Shown here: positions 23,201 through 36,597 of the stretch, in pieces
Layout: each line of letters starts with the position of its first letter
How positions within the stretch are numbered: the stretch's first letter is position 1
Notes under the pieces: generated by a model
What the model saw: only the letters and a program-made list of their open reading frames with translations
Database searches by the model: none
What the model was told of the DNA's origin: nothing
Source of the DNA: Paulownia fortunei
Taxonomy: Eukaryota > Streptophyta > Magnoliopsida > Lamiales > Paulowniaceae
Length of the DNA stretch: 64,000 bases
Assembly: GCA_019321725.1 (NCBI GenBank)
Contig: CM033106.1
Span: 31,856,118-31,920,117 of the forward strand
Reading direction: 5' to 3'
Program-made: the position numbers and the translations under genes

Positions 23201-26200
23201 TTATTCATTAAGGTTACAAAGTTGTAGGTAGAAATTATCAAACATTACATATCTGGACCAATAAGATTTGTACTTTGCAATGGCAAGATCCAACCATGGT
23301 TTATAATTTCCATTATAATGCACAACAGCAGCATTCTCTATTTCTGTTTGGTTAAGAGCAGGATCATAGCCCAATCCCAACACATGCCAACTTCGATCCA
23401 GAGGATAGGTCAAGTTGTAGAAAGTAATCAGGCCTGGAGGCAGTGTCCCAAGTTTCCAAAGAGTCCTGTCCTCATTCTGTAACAAAATTAGCATTAGAGT
23501 GAGAGAGAGAGTGAGAGAAATGATGTACTTTCAAGAGATAGATGCTAAATGATGATTTTTGGTTTTCAGTGCAGATATATTATAGTTGAAATGTTATTAA
23601 TGCAGGATTGCCCACAAAACCAGATCTTATTATTAGCTGCAAGCTGAGTATTAGGACCAGGATCTCCAAAAACTCAAATTAATCAAGAGCGGCAAAACTT
23701 TTGGGTACAGATACTGTGAGTATGATATATCAAATCATTATATCACACTAATAGTTTTGATCCAGAAGCAAGGTAAAGCATGAGAATCATGGACTAACAA
23801 CCCTTATCACAGCATTAACCCAATTGGTGCAAATGTAAGACAGTATACAATCTAACTTCATAAAGTATTAGCGGGAGGAGAAAACAGAATAATGATGACA
23901 ATGATGCTACTACAAAGCAGAGATAAAATTAGCATTGGCTCCACATTGACTTTTCTAAGGAAGGCCTTTCCTAGGAAATTGTATTAGTACTGCGGTTTAA
24001 GTTGTAACCATGGAAGGAAACCATTCTTAGAATTTCCTGGCTTGCTGATTTACTAAAAAAGAATAAATCCCTTGATAAGTAGAATCCTTAGAATTCTCCA
24101 CTGTAGGTTTGTCAAAATTCCCTTTGACAAAAATCACTACAATTATTAAATCCAATTCTTTTTTACCGAGCAGACTCTACCCCTTACAAGATTATATTTT
24201 CTATGATGAAGTAAATGCGCAAGGACAAATTAAATGCAGCTCCTTTACTAATTCTAGCCAATTTGTTTTTTTTTTAAAGCACCAAAGAAAAGGGAAAAGA
24301 TTAGAGTCAGATGGTTCCATACCATGTCTTGCCAATGATGATAAATTCCAGTAATGTCACGTTTCCTCCATTCTCTCAAATCAAATATATTCATACCAAA
24401 TGCCCAGCCACAAGCATTTGGATCAAAATTGTCAGATATCTTTGGATTAGAAAAGTTAAGATACTTATCAAACCTATGGAAGCTCTCCTTGCAGGTTTCA
24501 ACAGCACCATTCACCATCCCTTGCAGATTAACAGACCATAAAGGTGTCAAATCCTTCTGAACAACAATGTCATCATCCAGAAACAATACCTTATCCAGCT
24601 TTGGATAAACTTCAGGAAGGTAAAATCTAAGATGATTAAGCATAGACAAGTATTTTGGATTCCTGTATTTAAGATTGTCAGAGCCGGCAGTGAGGGATGA
24701 TGATTGATGTGCCTTGAAATAGTATTCTATCATTCTTGCAGATTCAAGCTGACGTAGGACAGGACAGTATGAAGAATTGAGCCAAGTAAAATCATCCACA
24801 TTCTGGATTTGAATTGCCGCACCAACGGGAGCATTGACTAGAAACCACATTTTCATAGCTGCAAAATTCAGCTTATCTGTGACTAAATGGAAAACATGCC
24901 TTTCAGGCTCTTTTGCATGTAGCACTGTTGAGTTCACGACAACAGATGTCGCAAGTACATTGTCCGAAAAGATGGCATAATGGTATAAAGAAGGATCCTC
25001 AAGTTTCTCTTTGTTAGAATAATCTTTTTCTTGATAATTATGTAGGTAGTAGTCTGTTGTGAGAACTAAGGGAATGCAATGCAATGGCCTGGGAACCGTT
25101 TTTGCAGCTAGCTGTATCAAAAACGAGCTCTTCTTCTTCAACGAATTCACATTAGTCTCACTTGACTGAAGCATGACTCTCAACTTTCTTGCTATTGAAA
25201 CACAATCATATAACTGGTCCTTTGCTGTAGCGAGAATGTGACCCATGGCTTTTGCTTGATCAAGCGCACTGATGCAGACAGAGAAAGAAAAGGAATAACG
25301 AATTCTGTATAAGAGCCTATAGCCAACATCTGAATAAATTTACCAGAGAATTGATGTAGCAAGACCTTGGATGAAGTTCAGCATCAGTTGTTGCTTCTCC
25401 AATAGCAAGTTGACTTTCTCTAGAATGTTTAATAAGAGAATCATAAAGCATAGTCTCATTCTTAGCCTTGGCAATTGTTGCATAAGCTTTGGCCATTATT
25501 ATCTGATCTCGCATAAGTTTTACTGTGGAGTCAGAGTTGGGATTTTCGTATTCTTTCCTCCATATACTGTATTTACCCTTGATAGTGGTGTCAAGCTCCA
25601 TAGCTCGTTCAATGGCCGCTTCTTGCATTTGATTATCAATCTCCTTGTCTTGCTTGATCAGATCCGCAGTTCGCCTCTCCCTCCTTTCCCTTCGTAGCAT
25701 CTGAAGTACAAGGAACATCAGGCCATCTAAGATATATACCATCTGTGTAAGCAGATTACACATTTCACCTGTCTCTTGAGTTTAACTGGATGCACTGGAG
25801 ATGCTTGGGTTTGCGGCATTTCACCTCCAAACATATGACCGTTACTAGAATCCTCACCGGTGTTCCTAGAGCTCATTTTAGGTTGAAATGGGTCCTGTAC
25901 TATCTGAGACAGGAAATTGATGGAGAGTGTGAGTAACATAGAATCATGACCAAATTGGATTTCAGAGAAATTGATGAAGAGAACTCAATATGGTGATATA
26001 GTTGCTGCAAGTCACCAGTGAACTCCTTGTTTGATCATGGTTCTCATCACCGGGGCTTTTCCATACCCATGAAACAGATAGGTCCCTAGACCTGACACTC
26101 CTAACTTGGACAGCACCAGAAGGGTCACTATATGTTACGATTATGTCAATATCCTGCACGAAATAGGTAAACATACACACTGTTATTCTCATTGCTTCCA

Positions 26201-27923
26201 TGAAGAGAAGAAATAAGGCATTACCTTTCCATCAGGACGAGTAGTAGAACTGATGTTGCTCCGATCCTGTCAAGCCATTGTTTAGTCCAATCGAGTGAAG
26301 CATCAGTTTTTGCATTGTTTTTAGTCCAATCCAAGTGAACCATCAGTGTTTTTTTTTTTTTTTTTTTTTTTGCAGTAAATATAAGAAAAACAATTAGCTT
26401 AGATACAGAAGAACTATGTTCATTGAGGCATAACTCTCATTGTTCAGAGTTTTGAGCAACCTATCAAATCCATCTACATGCTTAGTTTCTCATTCACAGA
26501 CAAATAAACAGGCACAACATAAATAAGCCAAATCTTGAACATTATCCTCCACATAAACCCATATCATGCTACTTATAAGCCTTATCCCAAGCTGAAAGTC
26601 CTGGATGGACTATAGCATCAATTTCAGTGACAACCAAGAAAGTAAAGTTATAACATTTGTAATAATGAACAATACATTTTGGGACAGTTTGAATAAAAAG
26701 AAGAATAATTTAACCCATGGACTGGAAAAAATCAGTACCTGTCTGTCAATACAGTGTGGACAGTCATATAGCGGGGTGTACATTTTGCGTTCTCTTTGAC
26801 TGAAAAAGGAGGAGAAAGAGGGAAGCATGAGATACAATAAACATCTCATCAGTCTTGTGACCATAAATAAATTAGCCATAGGCAAACACACTAAATACTA
26901 AAGAAAGTAGAGGTTCTGAGAGTAATGAGTCAACTTACGCTGCAGATGTATGTGATACCTCGGCTCTGACTGGCGAAACATGATTCACATCCTGCATCAA
27001 TATGCTATGTAAGACAACTCTGAAATAATAAGAACATCACCATGATGAGGAAACTAAAAATTTGAACAAATGGTGGGACGGGTGTGTTACTAATTGAGAT
27101 AGTCAAGTAGCTGAGTTAAATAAAAATTATTATAAACTCCTCCAAAGAGGTCTGGATCCCCAAGAGGATGGCTGTGGCACTGGGGGCTTTCAGGAAACTG
27201 CAAATTTCAATCTATTATGTAAAAAGCTTCTGCAGAAGTGGAACTTTATCCTAGAACATCACCCTAAATTTGATTGTGAGCTAAGACATTTACCTAACTA
27301 CTATAAATAGATGGCAATGTATTTCAGGCCCCTCAAGAAATTACTCCAAGCTCCACCCTTGCTTCTAGACGAAAACGGAAAATTGTAAAGGATATAGATA
27401 AATTGCAATCAAGCTAAACTAAACATAAGACTGGATAAGCATTGTGAAGAGTTGGCAAAATTTTATCGTAGTTAACCAATAGATGAAGTATATTGCAGCA
27501 AATTTGTTCGGTGAGTTCAAATTTTATGAGATATTAAACAAAGTAACAAATTAAAGCTTCATAGAAATGAGAGCCGCAGAACAAAAACATTCCACGATAC
27601 AATGTATAGGAATGGCTTTGAAAAAGTCAAACCCTAGGATTTAATCGGAAAAGTAAAGAGGAGGTGTTTGAAGGAAGCAGCAAGAACATTAACTTAATGC
27701 AACTGATTTAAAGGCAAACACCCGATCTGGATAAACTTAAGAAACAGGAAAATCAATATAAAGCAGGAAAAGATTATGGAATGCAGTAGCATCAGACACA
27801 TCCGCAATCCCAATAGTGGAATTAGAAAAGGAGAAGGGAAGGAAGAAGTGATTGGATTACCAGGAAAAAGAAGATTGCGACAAGGGATGCAGACATCAAT
27901 AATGCTGTAAAACCGCCTCTCAT
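23201..27923 (-). CDS. GAUT3: Probable galacturonosyltransferase 3 (GT8 family)
   Basis: Golgi type II glycosyltransferase of the GAUT family, which builds homogalacturonan from UDP-GalA. Nine coding exons: 27861-27923, 26939-26991, 26739-26799, 26225-26266, 26016-26153, 25769-25903, 25366-25700, 24323-25268, 23201-23476. They total 2049 bp with consistent phases, giving 682 residues, close to the usual length of GAUT3. The start MRGGFTALLMS is followed by a hydrophobic anchor (about 6-21). The stem is coded by small exons and a basic stretch RRERRERR. The GT8 catalytic region lies in exon 8, with the metal-binding DDD at about 507-509 (LFLDDDIVVQKDL), then NACGWAFGMNIFDL, and the GLGYDP and NGNYKPW motifs in exon 9. 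The last residues (FYLQLCNLNE) differ from the more usual NPYLRRCNLHE. Start and small-exon boundaries are read from splice consensus only. Confidence 0.9.
27060..27400. other. GAUT3 intron 1, repeat-like part
   Basis: Intron sequence with a stretch (about 27130-27400) of more even base composition. Its end begins the block shared with the U11/U12-65K promoter region. No exon seen. Confidence 0.4.
27329..27690 (-). repeat. Block shared with the U11/U12-65K upstream region
   Basis: Begins ggcccctcaagaaatta(c/g)tccaagctcca, nearly identical to the sequence at 8574. Further weaker, ordered matches follow: a gagttggcaa stretch, an AAACCCTA stretch, and a gtgtttgaaggaagcagcaag stretch resembling gtgtttgtcggaagcagcagc at 8899. 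The strand is nominal; both copies lie in the same orientation. Confidence 0.6.
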
Positions 27924-29169
27924 CGCTAACTGATTTACAAGAGAAATAGTCACCTTCGATTCGAACGAAGTTTCAGCATAAGCGCTCAGCGGGAAATCGG
28001 AATCAAACCCTGCTTTCTTTATTCTAATTTTTATTTTTTATTTTTAACTAAACATTTCCGATTGCCGAAGTGGGAAGTGGGAAGTCTGCTGTAAATTAAT
28101 GATGATTGATGAAATCTATGATTATACGGAGAATGTAGATTATTTTATGAACTTATCATTGTTTGCTTGATAGCATTATTTGAGTGACAATATTTATCAA
28201 AGACTCGATTGCTTGTTTACCTTGTTAAGATTATTATGCATGTGACCAAAAGGCCCTTATTCAAACTGATGATTTGTAGTATCATATTCCCCTTGGCATA
28301 ATCGTATTTTCTCCCCCATGAAAGATTAGAGAGGACACAATAAATGCAGCTTCTTATAAACTTTGCTTGTGTCAACTTTGTATCATGATTATTACTTTTT
28401 AGAAGAGGATGTTACATTTATTTGTTTCTTTCTTTTTAATGTCACAATCATTTTTAATCATAGAATTTTATTTTTTATTTTTTATTTTTTATTTTTTTTG
28501 GTTTTTTTTAAGGGAATCATTATGGAGAGTATATTTAAGTGCTTTTTTCAGAGTGAAACTTCCATTTGACCATATTACAAGAAACAGTAGCTAATAATTA
28601 TATGTACAAATTTTAATTGTAGATTTCTGCTTGCTCTACTTGCAATCATACATTTCTACTTTTCAGAGACAATTAGCTGCCACAGGTTGATATGATATGA
28701 TAGATTAGAATATCTAATCTGCAAAATAAAATGCAATCATTCCATCTATAACAACTAGAATGATTTATCTCACGATGCCTGTCATATTGGCCATGACAAA
28801 AAATGGCTTCCCCAACAGCAAAGTAAAAGAAGGCTAGCTATGTTATCAAGTTTTTTGCGTTTGAAATACAAGGATGAACTCTGCATTCAACAGATTATAC
28901 CTGACAGAAATCACCACATTGTACTCAACAATATATGCAGGTCTACTGCTTCAAATAGATAACATGTGACCATATAATCAGAATCTCAATTTACAAACCA
29001 ACGACTATCTTTACATCAAGCACAAAAATGACACGGTTTCTGTGAGAATTCTCTACTCTTTTAATTCTATTTACCATTACAACAAGTTCACGGCATCTTG
29101 AACGGTTTACAGGCCACAAAGACTGAAATGCGTACAGACTTGCTCCTTGCAATGGCGTGCGGCTGAGCA
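27924..29169. other. Spacer between the GAUT3 promoter and the RLCK-B 3' end
   Basis: Upstream region of GAUT3, then AT-rich DNA with long T-runs around 28465-28510, then the probable 3' UTR of the RLCK-B gene. No exon-like sequence seen. Confidence 0.55.
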
Positions 29170-31759
29170 TTATATGCGTGGTGGAAGTGGATAGGCTCGA
29201 TTGGCCTCTTGCTTCGGATGAAGTGGAGAACGATACTGCAGAGGTTGTTGGCCAGGTCGATTGGCTGTCTGATGAATAGAATGTACTCTACGCTCTCTAG
29301 GTCTCTCATTAGCAGAATCAATTCTTTCCAGTGTCTCTACTATTTCTTGCATTGATGGTCTGTTTTTAGGTTCATTTTCAAGACAATTTAGAGCAAGCTG
29401 AGCTATTTGTAGCGCAGATCGAGAAGGATATCTTCCCTCCAGACGCAAATCCATAATGTTCTTTAACTTCCTCCTGTCAGATAAATGTGGCTTGATCCAA
29501 TCACCCAGACTATGTTGTCCAGATGGACGATTTGTGTCAAGTGCTCGCAACCCTGTGAGCATTTCTACTAAGACCACTCCAAAACCATATACATCACTCT
29601 TCACATACAAGTGCCCTGGTGGATAAGAATGTTATTAGAATATGACGACATTTTGCTGGGGTTTGATCCGTTTTCTTTCAGTTTAGAAGCTCAAAAGAGT
29701 GAGCATATTTACCTGTTGCAACGTACTCAGGGGCAGCATAACCATATGTCCCCATAACCTGTGTTGTTACATGGGATTTACTAGCTGTTGGACCCATTTT
29801 TGCGAGGCCAAAATCAGATATCTTGGCATGGTATGACTGAGAAGAAAAAAGTAAGCCAATGTAAAAAAAATCGGAGTATGCTTTTATGCATAAAATATAT
29901 TCTGTGTCAAGAAGTGGAAAACAAAAAAAATAAAAAGAACCAGAAAGCGCCCGATCTAGATATATACCCATTCCTTTTTAGTATAAAAGAAGTAATAAAT
30001 GGGGGCAGAACAAGATTAAGCAGAATATGCATGTCTAAATATGAGGACAAATGCAAGCCAAAGTTTCAAAATGAGATAGAGTTGATACTTGAATATGAAC
30101 AGTACTACAGCACAAGTCCAGAGCTTACTCCGTCAAGCAATATGTTTGAGGCCTTGAAGTCTCTATAGATAACTTTTCTATCTGATGCATGCAAGAATGC
30201 CAGACCACGAGCTGCGCCAATTAATATCTTAAGCCTAATATCCCATGGGAGTGGCTGAACAGCAGAACCCCCTAATCAAGCAAACTCAATAATATTCAGT
30301 ATCTAGCACTACACTGCAGAAGAATATGTCTTTGTCTAATGTGAATAACACATAATAATGTTGGTATCTGCAAAAGCAATTTAGTCCCTTACTTCCAAAA
30401 AGATGGTTCTCTAAGCTGCCTTTTTGCATGAATTCATAGACAAGAAGCAGCTCTTTATCCTCCCAACCGTAGCCCAACAGCTTCACCAGATTAGGATGAG
30501 AAAGTCTACCAAGGAAATTCACCTCAGACTGCACAGATAAATGAACAAACAGTATGTTATTAGGATTGTCGATCACCCTGTTTGCCCCCAATTAGAATCC
30601 TTCTGACCCAATGGGGGGAGGGGGGGGAATGTAAAAGCCACAAGCATCCACCAAACATCTCCTTCCTTCAACATGAGCAGATAAAATGATTAAATGATTA
30701 GTAGTTAAATTTTCCAAACGAAAACCAAAATGGGCTTAAGGTAATGCATATGCAGCACATCCAAACATAAATTTCAATCTGCCAAAAATTAATGACTACA
30801 GCAATTATTGCATAGGTAGTACAAGAATGCTGCTAATTAACAGGGAGCGGAGCAAGTGACGGTAGCTAAAATTAAAAAATTAGCTTTTAGGAGGAATAGA
30901 AAAATGGTATTGCCGTGCAGCAAATGGCCCATAATTAACACATCAAATGCAACTGCAAAGGGATATGTGACAAAAGTAGTACACTACAGATATAGAAACT
31001 CTCCACTTGCCTCTTTGGAACAGTTGAATTACCTGCCACTCTTGAAAGCCCTGCATGCTTTCAGAATTCAACTTCTTAACAGCAATGACGGATCCACTTC
31101 CAGCTTTGGCGGAAGATTTGTCATCGATCCAGCCCTTGTAAACTTTCCCAAAACCACCCTCTCCCAGCACTGTATCACTTCTGAAATTTCTTGTGGCAGC
31201 CTTGAGTTCTGAAAAGGAGAAAATCCTTAAATTGGGGTGGGGTAACATCTGCCCTGTGAGACTCGGACTCGCCTCATCGCTTCCACTTGCCGCCGAGAAT
31301 CTACTGTTCCCAGAAACAGTGCTGCTGCCGCTTGACGACGAGGTGTTGGTAGTCGTCTGCGATACTGCCACTGCAAAAGAACATATATACGCCCATAATC
31401 TCAAGACAAATTATTAATTAAAAAAAATCCCAAGTGATATAGAGAAGATATATCACAGGAAAGGAAAGGATCAAAGTTTAACTCAACTCTATCTACTGAT
31501 CAAGAAATATTGAAATTAACTGATACTTAGTTAGGTGTTATGCGGTGACGTGATATGAAATTCAGGTAATCATCCCCAAAAACAGTCGCACACAAATTGT
31601 TAGAGTAAGTCATGTACACCATTTAGAAAGGGCAAATTTAAATTTACGGTAAGAAAATAATTGTATGTTGAGTGCACAGAGAAAGAGCAAACCTGAACTG
31701 AATTGGGGAGTAGAGGGTGGGCTTTGATTAACAGAGGCGGAACTGAAGCAAATTCCCAT
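29170..31759 (-). CDS. Receptor-like cytoplasmic kinase, RLCK VII (PIX13/PBL type), intact
   Basis: Six coding exons: 31693-31759, 31033-31370, 30393-30528, 30129-30271, 29713-29836, 29170-29615, giving 417 residues. The N-terminus MGICFSS is a classic dual lipid anchor (myristoyl Gly2, palmitoyl Cys4), so the protein should sit on the plasma membrane and relay pattern-recognition or related receptor signals. A Ser/Thr-rich linker (about 26-62) precedes the kinase: P-loop GEGGFGKVY (92-100), Lys121 in VIAVKKL, YRDFK with Asp218, DFG 236-238, and a [10 protein letters not shown] activation segment. The C-terminal tail is longer than in RLCK-A. It is a paralogue of the kinase at 16360-18638, with identical middle-exon sizes. 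The exact orthologue among PBL/PIX genes is uncertain. Confidence 0.93.
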
Positions 31760-34539
31760 GACTAGCTACTACTACTACTACTACTTTATCTGATAATCCA
31801 CACAGAACCACAACTAGTAATAAATTTTAACAAAAGAGGAAACGCAGCAGCTATATCGATAATTCAAACCATACGAATGATCGATCATAAATCACATTCA
31901 TTCACATCCCTTTTTGCTTGCGACGACTTCTTTCTTCTTCTTCTTCTTCTTTCTTTTGTTGACTGAAGTATAAATAAATGTATAATATATATATATATAT
32001 ATATATGTGAATAATAGGAATTGGGTTAGTTGTGTGTTAATCCCTTCTTCTTTGAATGGAAATATAGTATGGAATTAAGGTATTTGTATTATTGGGAGAG
32101 AGAGAGAGAGAGAGGACCGAGTCATGGTTTTGTGATAAATGAGGAGGGGTTTGCTATTAAACAGAGGCGAAAAAATGCAAAAGCAAGTCAAGTCAAAACA
32201 GCGTGTACCACTAGAAACTTTGAATGGCCCCAGGCCCCATCCCCCATCCCCCATCCCTCTCAGTCAACACTCAACAGTCTACCAATGGAAATTCTCTCTA
32301 TTTTTTTTTTTAATATCATTCTACAGTAGTTTACTTATAATAAAACATAATCTCAAGTATATCTATATAGTTATTCTAAAAAATACTAGTTGGGATTTAA
32401 TGATATAACACATCCTTACTTTAAGAGTCAAAAGTATTTATGTAAAATGACATCTTGTTTTGAAATGTACATGTAGTGTGGGCGTGAGATAATTTGAAGG
32501 GGGAAAGTCAGATAATAATGAGACGAAATTACGAGGAAACACACACAAACAGAGAATCTATGTGCATTTGTATTACTGACGACATCATGATCTTTTAGTT
32601 TTGAATGGTTTTTCATTGCACCTTCCTTTGTTTAATTAAAATATATATATGCGTAATTGACTTGCCAAAAAAAAAACAGTAGAGGATGAGGATCCAATCC
32701 ATAAATGTAAATTTAATGTGAATATGTATGGGATTTGAGTGACCCAGATTTTACCTTGATTCTTCCATTCAACAGCAAACATCACTAGTTTTAATTTCAT
32801 GGATCAACAAATCTAATGGCTCATGCGCCCAAAATAGGAGGTGTATCTATATTATGAGTCGAAAGCAAAACATAACTCAATGGATGTAGTTCATGAGCTC
32901 CACAATATAATAAAATAAATTGGTTTATAATATTTAAACTAAACTCGTTAGACCGTAATGTCAATTCCTATGAAAACCCTCACATCAATATTATAAATAT
33001 TTTTAATTTTTATTATTAAAATATACACGATTAATTACGTATTTATATGTTCTCAAGATTTATTGCTTATATTTATTTACTTTGAAATTGATTTGAGCAT
33101 CGGATGGTATTCGCCGGATCAACCCCGACACTTATAACGATTTTTGCGACGTAAGTACTCCCACTCAACAATTCAAGTTCATCAAAAATATTATTAAATC
33201 CAATATAAATTGTGTTTTCAATTTTTTCCTGCAGTGTGTTGTATAATTGATAATTAGTTGAAGCTGTCGCTGGATTACACCAGTTTGTCTGCCCTTTATA
33301 GGAATATACATTTATGTTTATACATAAATTTACATATTTTTATATATAAACTTCAAAATCGGACTATAATATACTATAAATTATAATATTCTTATTTCTT
33401 TCCAAAGGAGATATCGTACATGTTGTATACAAATAATTAATATTTTCATGTTAATAAATAAGTCTACACCATTTTCGATTTTTTATGTTTTTGGAACATA
33501 ATCTACATATTAATATAAGATGAAATGTGACACAAAAAAAAGTCTTACACCATTTATTTTCAATGTCATCTTCTATTGTATGACTACCTTTGCCCGGTCC
33601 CTATATCACCACTCCATTCAACTTTCATCATGAATACCTACTTTTCTCTTCTTGAAGGAAAATTCAAGTAAATTCAATTAAAGTTTCCTAATTCAATTCC
33701 ACTTATTAATTACAAAAAAATAATATCAGCTTCATTTTTAAAAACTGGATTGCATGTCGTATTAGGATATAGGTGCATCAACATTAATTCCTATGTATGG
33801 CTTCAAATTAAGAGAATTATTAATGTCTTGTCAGATGACACCATTAATTTCACTTATACTTATACGTGGAGTAATCAAAAATTTTATTTGTACCATTTTA
33901 GAAGGGAGATAAAAAAAAAAAAAACATACACTTTAACAATAATAATAATAAAAAAAGTAAAATCTATAATCGTCTTGGTACAAATGAAAAAAAATTCAAA
34001 TCTTTATTTGTGGAACAAAAAACGCATGGCATGTACACACCAATACACCATCATCCTTTCCTAATGTGTAAGAGAGAAAAAAATAATTTTGTCTTTGAAT
34101 TCAACCATTCATACTACAATAATTATGAATGTTACTTTAATAAATCCTTAAATATTGACTGCCTACGTACATCAATGGAATGAGGACACTCATTTTTTAC
34201 AAATAATATATGTGATCTACTAATGTATCAACCAAAGAATTAATTAATAGTTTGACAAGCATTCTTAATTATTAATTAGTTGAATCAAATATATTATAAT
34301 ATACATATATGTGTGTGGATGAAGAAACCTCAATTTAAATCGGTTTGTGTGGACCAAAGACCTTTCAAACTTTGACCACTACTAACATTTTCTTGAAGTA
34401 CCAAAACGATATCTACAATTTTCAACAATAGAACCACTAGGACATGTATTTTCAGCAGTAGTGGTGGAAGTGATTGTTTGGCTGCAATACAAATGCTGAT
34501 CTATGGTGGAATTAATTTGCTCATAGCCTAATCGTGGAT

Positions 34540-34592
<53 letters not shown>

Positions 34593-35042
34593 ATATATAT
34601 TATATATATATATATAAGCGAATTATATAGGCATTCAATATTGAATCTATATAGCCCCTGCATGTAAGGAGTGGTAAAAAGAATTATTGTAATATTGTAT
34701 TATATGAAATTAGTTTTACATTTTCTTCCATGAAGTCTACACGCGGTGATTATCGATGCAATATAATATTGCAAATAAAAATCCTATAAAACTAATTATT
34801 ATTATGATTATTTTTAATTTCAATTTACTAGTTGAGAGAAACTAGCAAACCAAGAAGAAGGGAAATAGAGAAGAAAGGCAGTGGAGGGCCTACATAATAT
34901 ATATGATGATACTCCCAATGAGAGTAAAACAGTGAAGACAACAAAACCACCCTCATTTTATTCCGCACATACTATATATATATATATATATAGCTACCCC
35001 CAGCTGAGATAGAGAGAGCAGGACAGAGTTGGTTTGTTATAA
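31760..35042. other. Long spacer between the RLCK-B promoter and the metallothionein 3' end
   Basis: Begins with the RLCK-B promoter and 5' UTR side, including a CTT-rich tract (31928-31955), an AT run (31989-32006) and an AG run (32096-32115). From about 32300 it is AT-rich with short, non-protein-like frames. It ends in the large AT microsatellite at 34541-34616. I see no gene. Confidence 0.55.
34541..34616. repeat. Large (AT)n microsatellite
   Basis: About 76 bp of almost pure AT dinucleotide with two single-T phase breaks. Smaller AT tracts flank the metallothionein gene at 34974-34991, 35791-35806 and 36154-36174. Confidence 0.92.
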
Positions 35043-35417
35043 CTAAGCAGAAGCGCATGTAGGACAGGTACAAGCTGCACCGCACCTGCAAAAGGCCTTC
35101 TTCCCAGTCCCCCTCATGAATTGGGTGGTGGTGGTGTTGGAGCAGCTGCAGGTGTTGCACCCGCAGTGTTCTCCACACGAGCACTGCTTGTGCTCCATAC
35201 TTGCACTTGCACCTGCACCAGCACCGCACCTGCACCAGCACCACCCATCAATATAATATTCAATATTAATTTACTTGCAAATAAAAAAAAAAAAAAAAAA
35301 AGAGAGTAGGTGAGGCAGCGCAGCTACATACCTGCAAGAGTTGCCGCCAGGGCAGGGCGATGGACAGCCGCACCTGTCGTTGCATGCAACACCTCTTGAT
35401 CCTCTCATATCCGACAT
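35043..35417 (-). CDS. MT4: Type 4 (Ec-like) metallothionein
   Basis: Small cytosolic zinc-binding protein of the seed/embryo class. Two coding exons, 35332-35417 and 35043-35229, encode 90 residues with 17 cysteines in three clusters: C12-C30 (CNDRCGCPSPC, then SCRC), C45-C58 (QCSCGEHCGCNTCSC), and C76-C87 (CRCGAACTCPTC). This spacing is that of the plant Ec type. The intron splits the first cluster at SC/RC, with acceptor GGTGCAG/GTGCGG. A second AG lies 17 nt further on but would shift the frame into a sequence without the cysteine pattern. A TATA box and an ABRE-like ACGTGGC lie upstream on the minus strand. Confidence 0.93.
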
Positions 35418-35501
35418 ATCTAGATAGTAATCTCTGATAGAATAGAACTGATGATCACAATGTGAATGGGGATGGGGATGGATTTACACATCACCATCTT
35501 A

Positions 35502-35509
35502 TATTTATA
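35502..35509 (-). promoter_or_regulatory. TATA box of the metallothionein gene
   Basis: TATAAATA on the minus strand, 85-92 bp upstream of the start codon, a plausible distance for a short 5' UTR. Confidence 0.55.
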
Positions 35510-35556
35510 TACTGCCATGGGATCCGAAGTGGAAGGAATGTTGAACAAAATATTAA

Positions 35557-35563
35557 ACGTGGC
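35557..35563 (-). promoter_or_regulatory. ABRE-like element upstream of the metallothionein gene
   Basis: ACGTGGC (plus-strand reading), the core bound by bZIP factors of the ABI5/AREB group, about 50 bp upstream of the TATA box. Ec-type metallothioneins are known to be abscisic-acid and embryo regulated, so the site fits. A single 7-bp match can still be chance. Confidence 0.4.
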
Positions 35564-36597
35564 AGGCAAATAAAATTAGTAGATCTAGTTTGTAACAGAA
35601 TGTTGATGCACATTCTACTCATCCTTCACCACCTCCAAACATAATATCCATCATATCATCTATAGAATTGAAACTTTCTTATTACTATATAAAGAATTTC
35701 ATCAGTTCTTTAGGCTGCAGGACTAGAACATTTCTTTGCTACAATTCAATCCATAATAAATACAGATTAGGGCCCTTTAATTTGTGGTCCATATATATAT
35801 ATATATGTATGTATATGATCAGAAGCAGCATCAGGCCCACCGTATGTATCCACTCATTTTCAACAAGGTGAATGGTACTGAATCCCCTATACATCTCCAA
35901 TTACGATTTCAGTCTGTCCACACACAATTATTACTTGAGTGCACCAATATCCTATTACATACAAAACTAGTCAATATCATCAAACTGGCATGCAACTTCT
36001 TAAAAAATATTGTTTATAGTGGACCATGGATATTAGCTGTGAAATTGTTTATAATAAATAATGTGGGGTTGGGGGATTGAGCAAGGCCCAGAACACGCCC
36101 TACTGCCATGATATATTACTCCAATATTCTTTGAACGGCGTCTCAAATCTCCAATATATATATATATATATATATACAGAAAAAAACAACACGGGTCAGG
36201 TTACCAATTATGCACAACTCTGAGCTGAAGCATTAGCACAATAGTAAGCTAGCTTACTCCATTTGATATAAAAGTAAATGATTAGGTTGTTTATCCGCCA
36301 AAACACTGAAACGTGTGGTTCACAAAGTATGTAGAGGTTGGAAATATCCATTACAGGGTGTGGCTGTGGCTGTGGCTGTGGGGGAATCAGTCTTGATGCC
36401 AGACTCAACCTTAGAAGTGATGAGTGCCCACCTATCAAAATAATACACATACTACTTACTAAAATTTGTATTTGTGTCATTCATGAAACCAGTAAGAATC
36501 TAAACAATATGAGACTTGCTGGTAGCAAGACCACCTGTATCAGGTCCCTGCATCAAGTTACTCGTCAAACTAAATTATTGGAATGAATTTGTCGAGT
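35564..36597. other. Spacer between the metallothionein promoter and the GnT-I 3' end
   Basis: Distal promoter of the metallothionein, two AT microsatellites, a short GGCTGT repeat at about 36358-36381, and the 3' flank of GnT-I. No exon-like sequence seen. Confidence 0.5.

Noticed and set aside
34382..34663. Minus-strand frame with long Tyr-Ile repeats
   Set aside because: Translation of the AT microsatellite.
34972..35244. Minus-strand 90-codon frame through the metallothionein exon
   Set aside because: Wrong frame: it lacks the Ec cysteine pattern that appears in the adjacent frame with exon 1.
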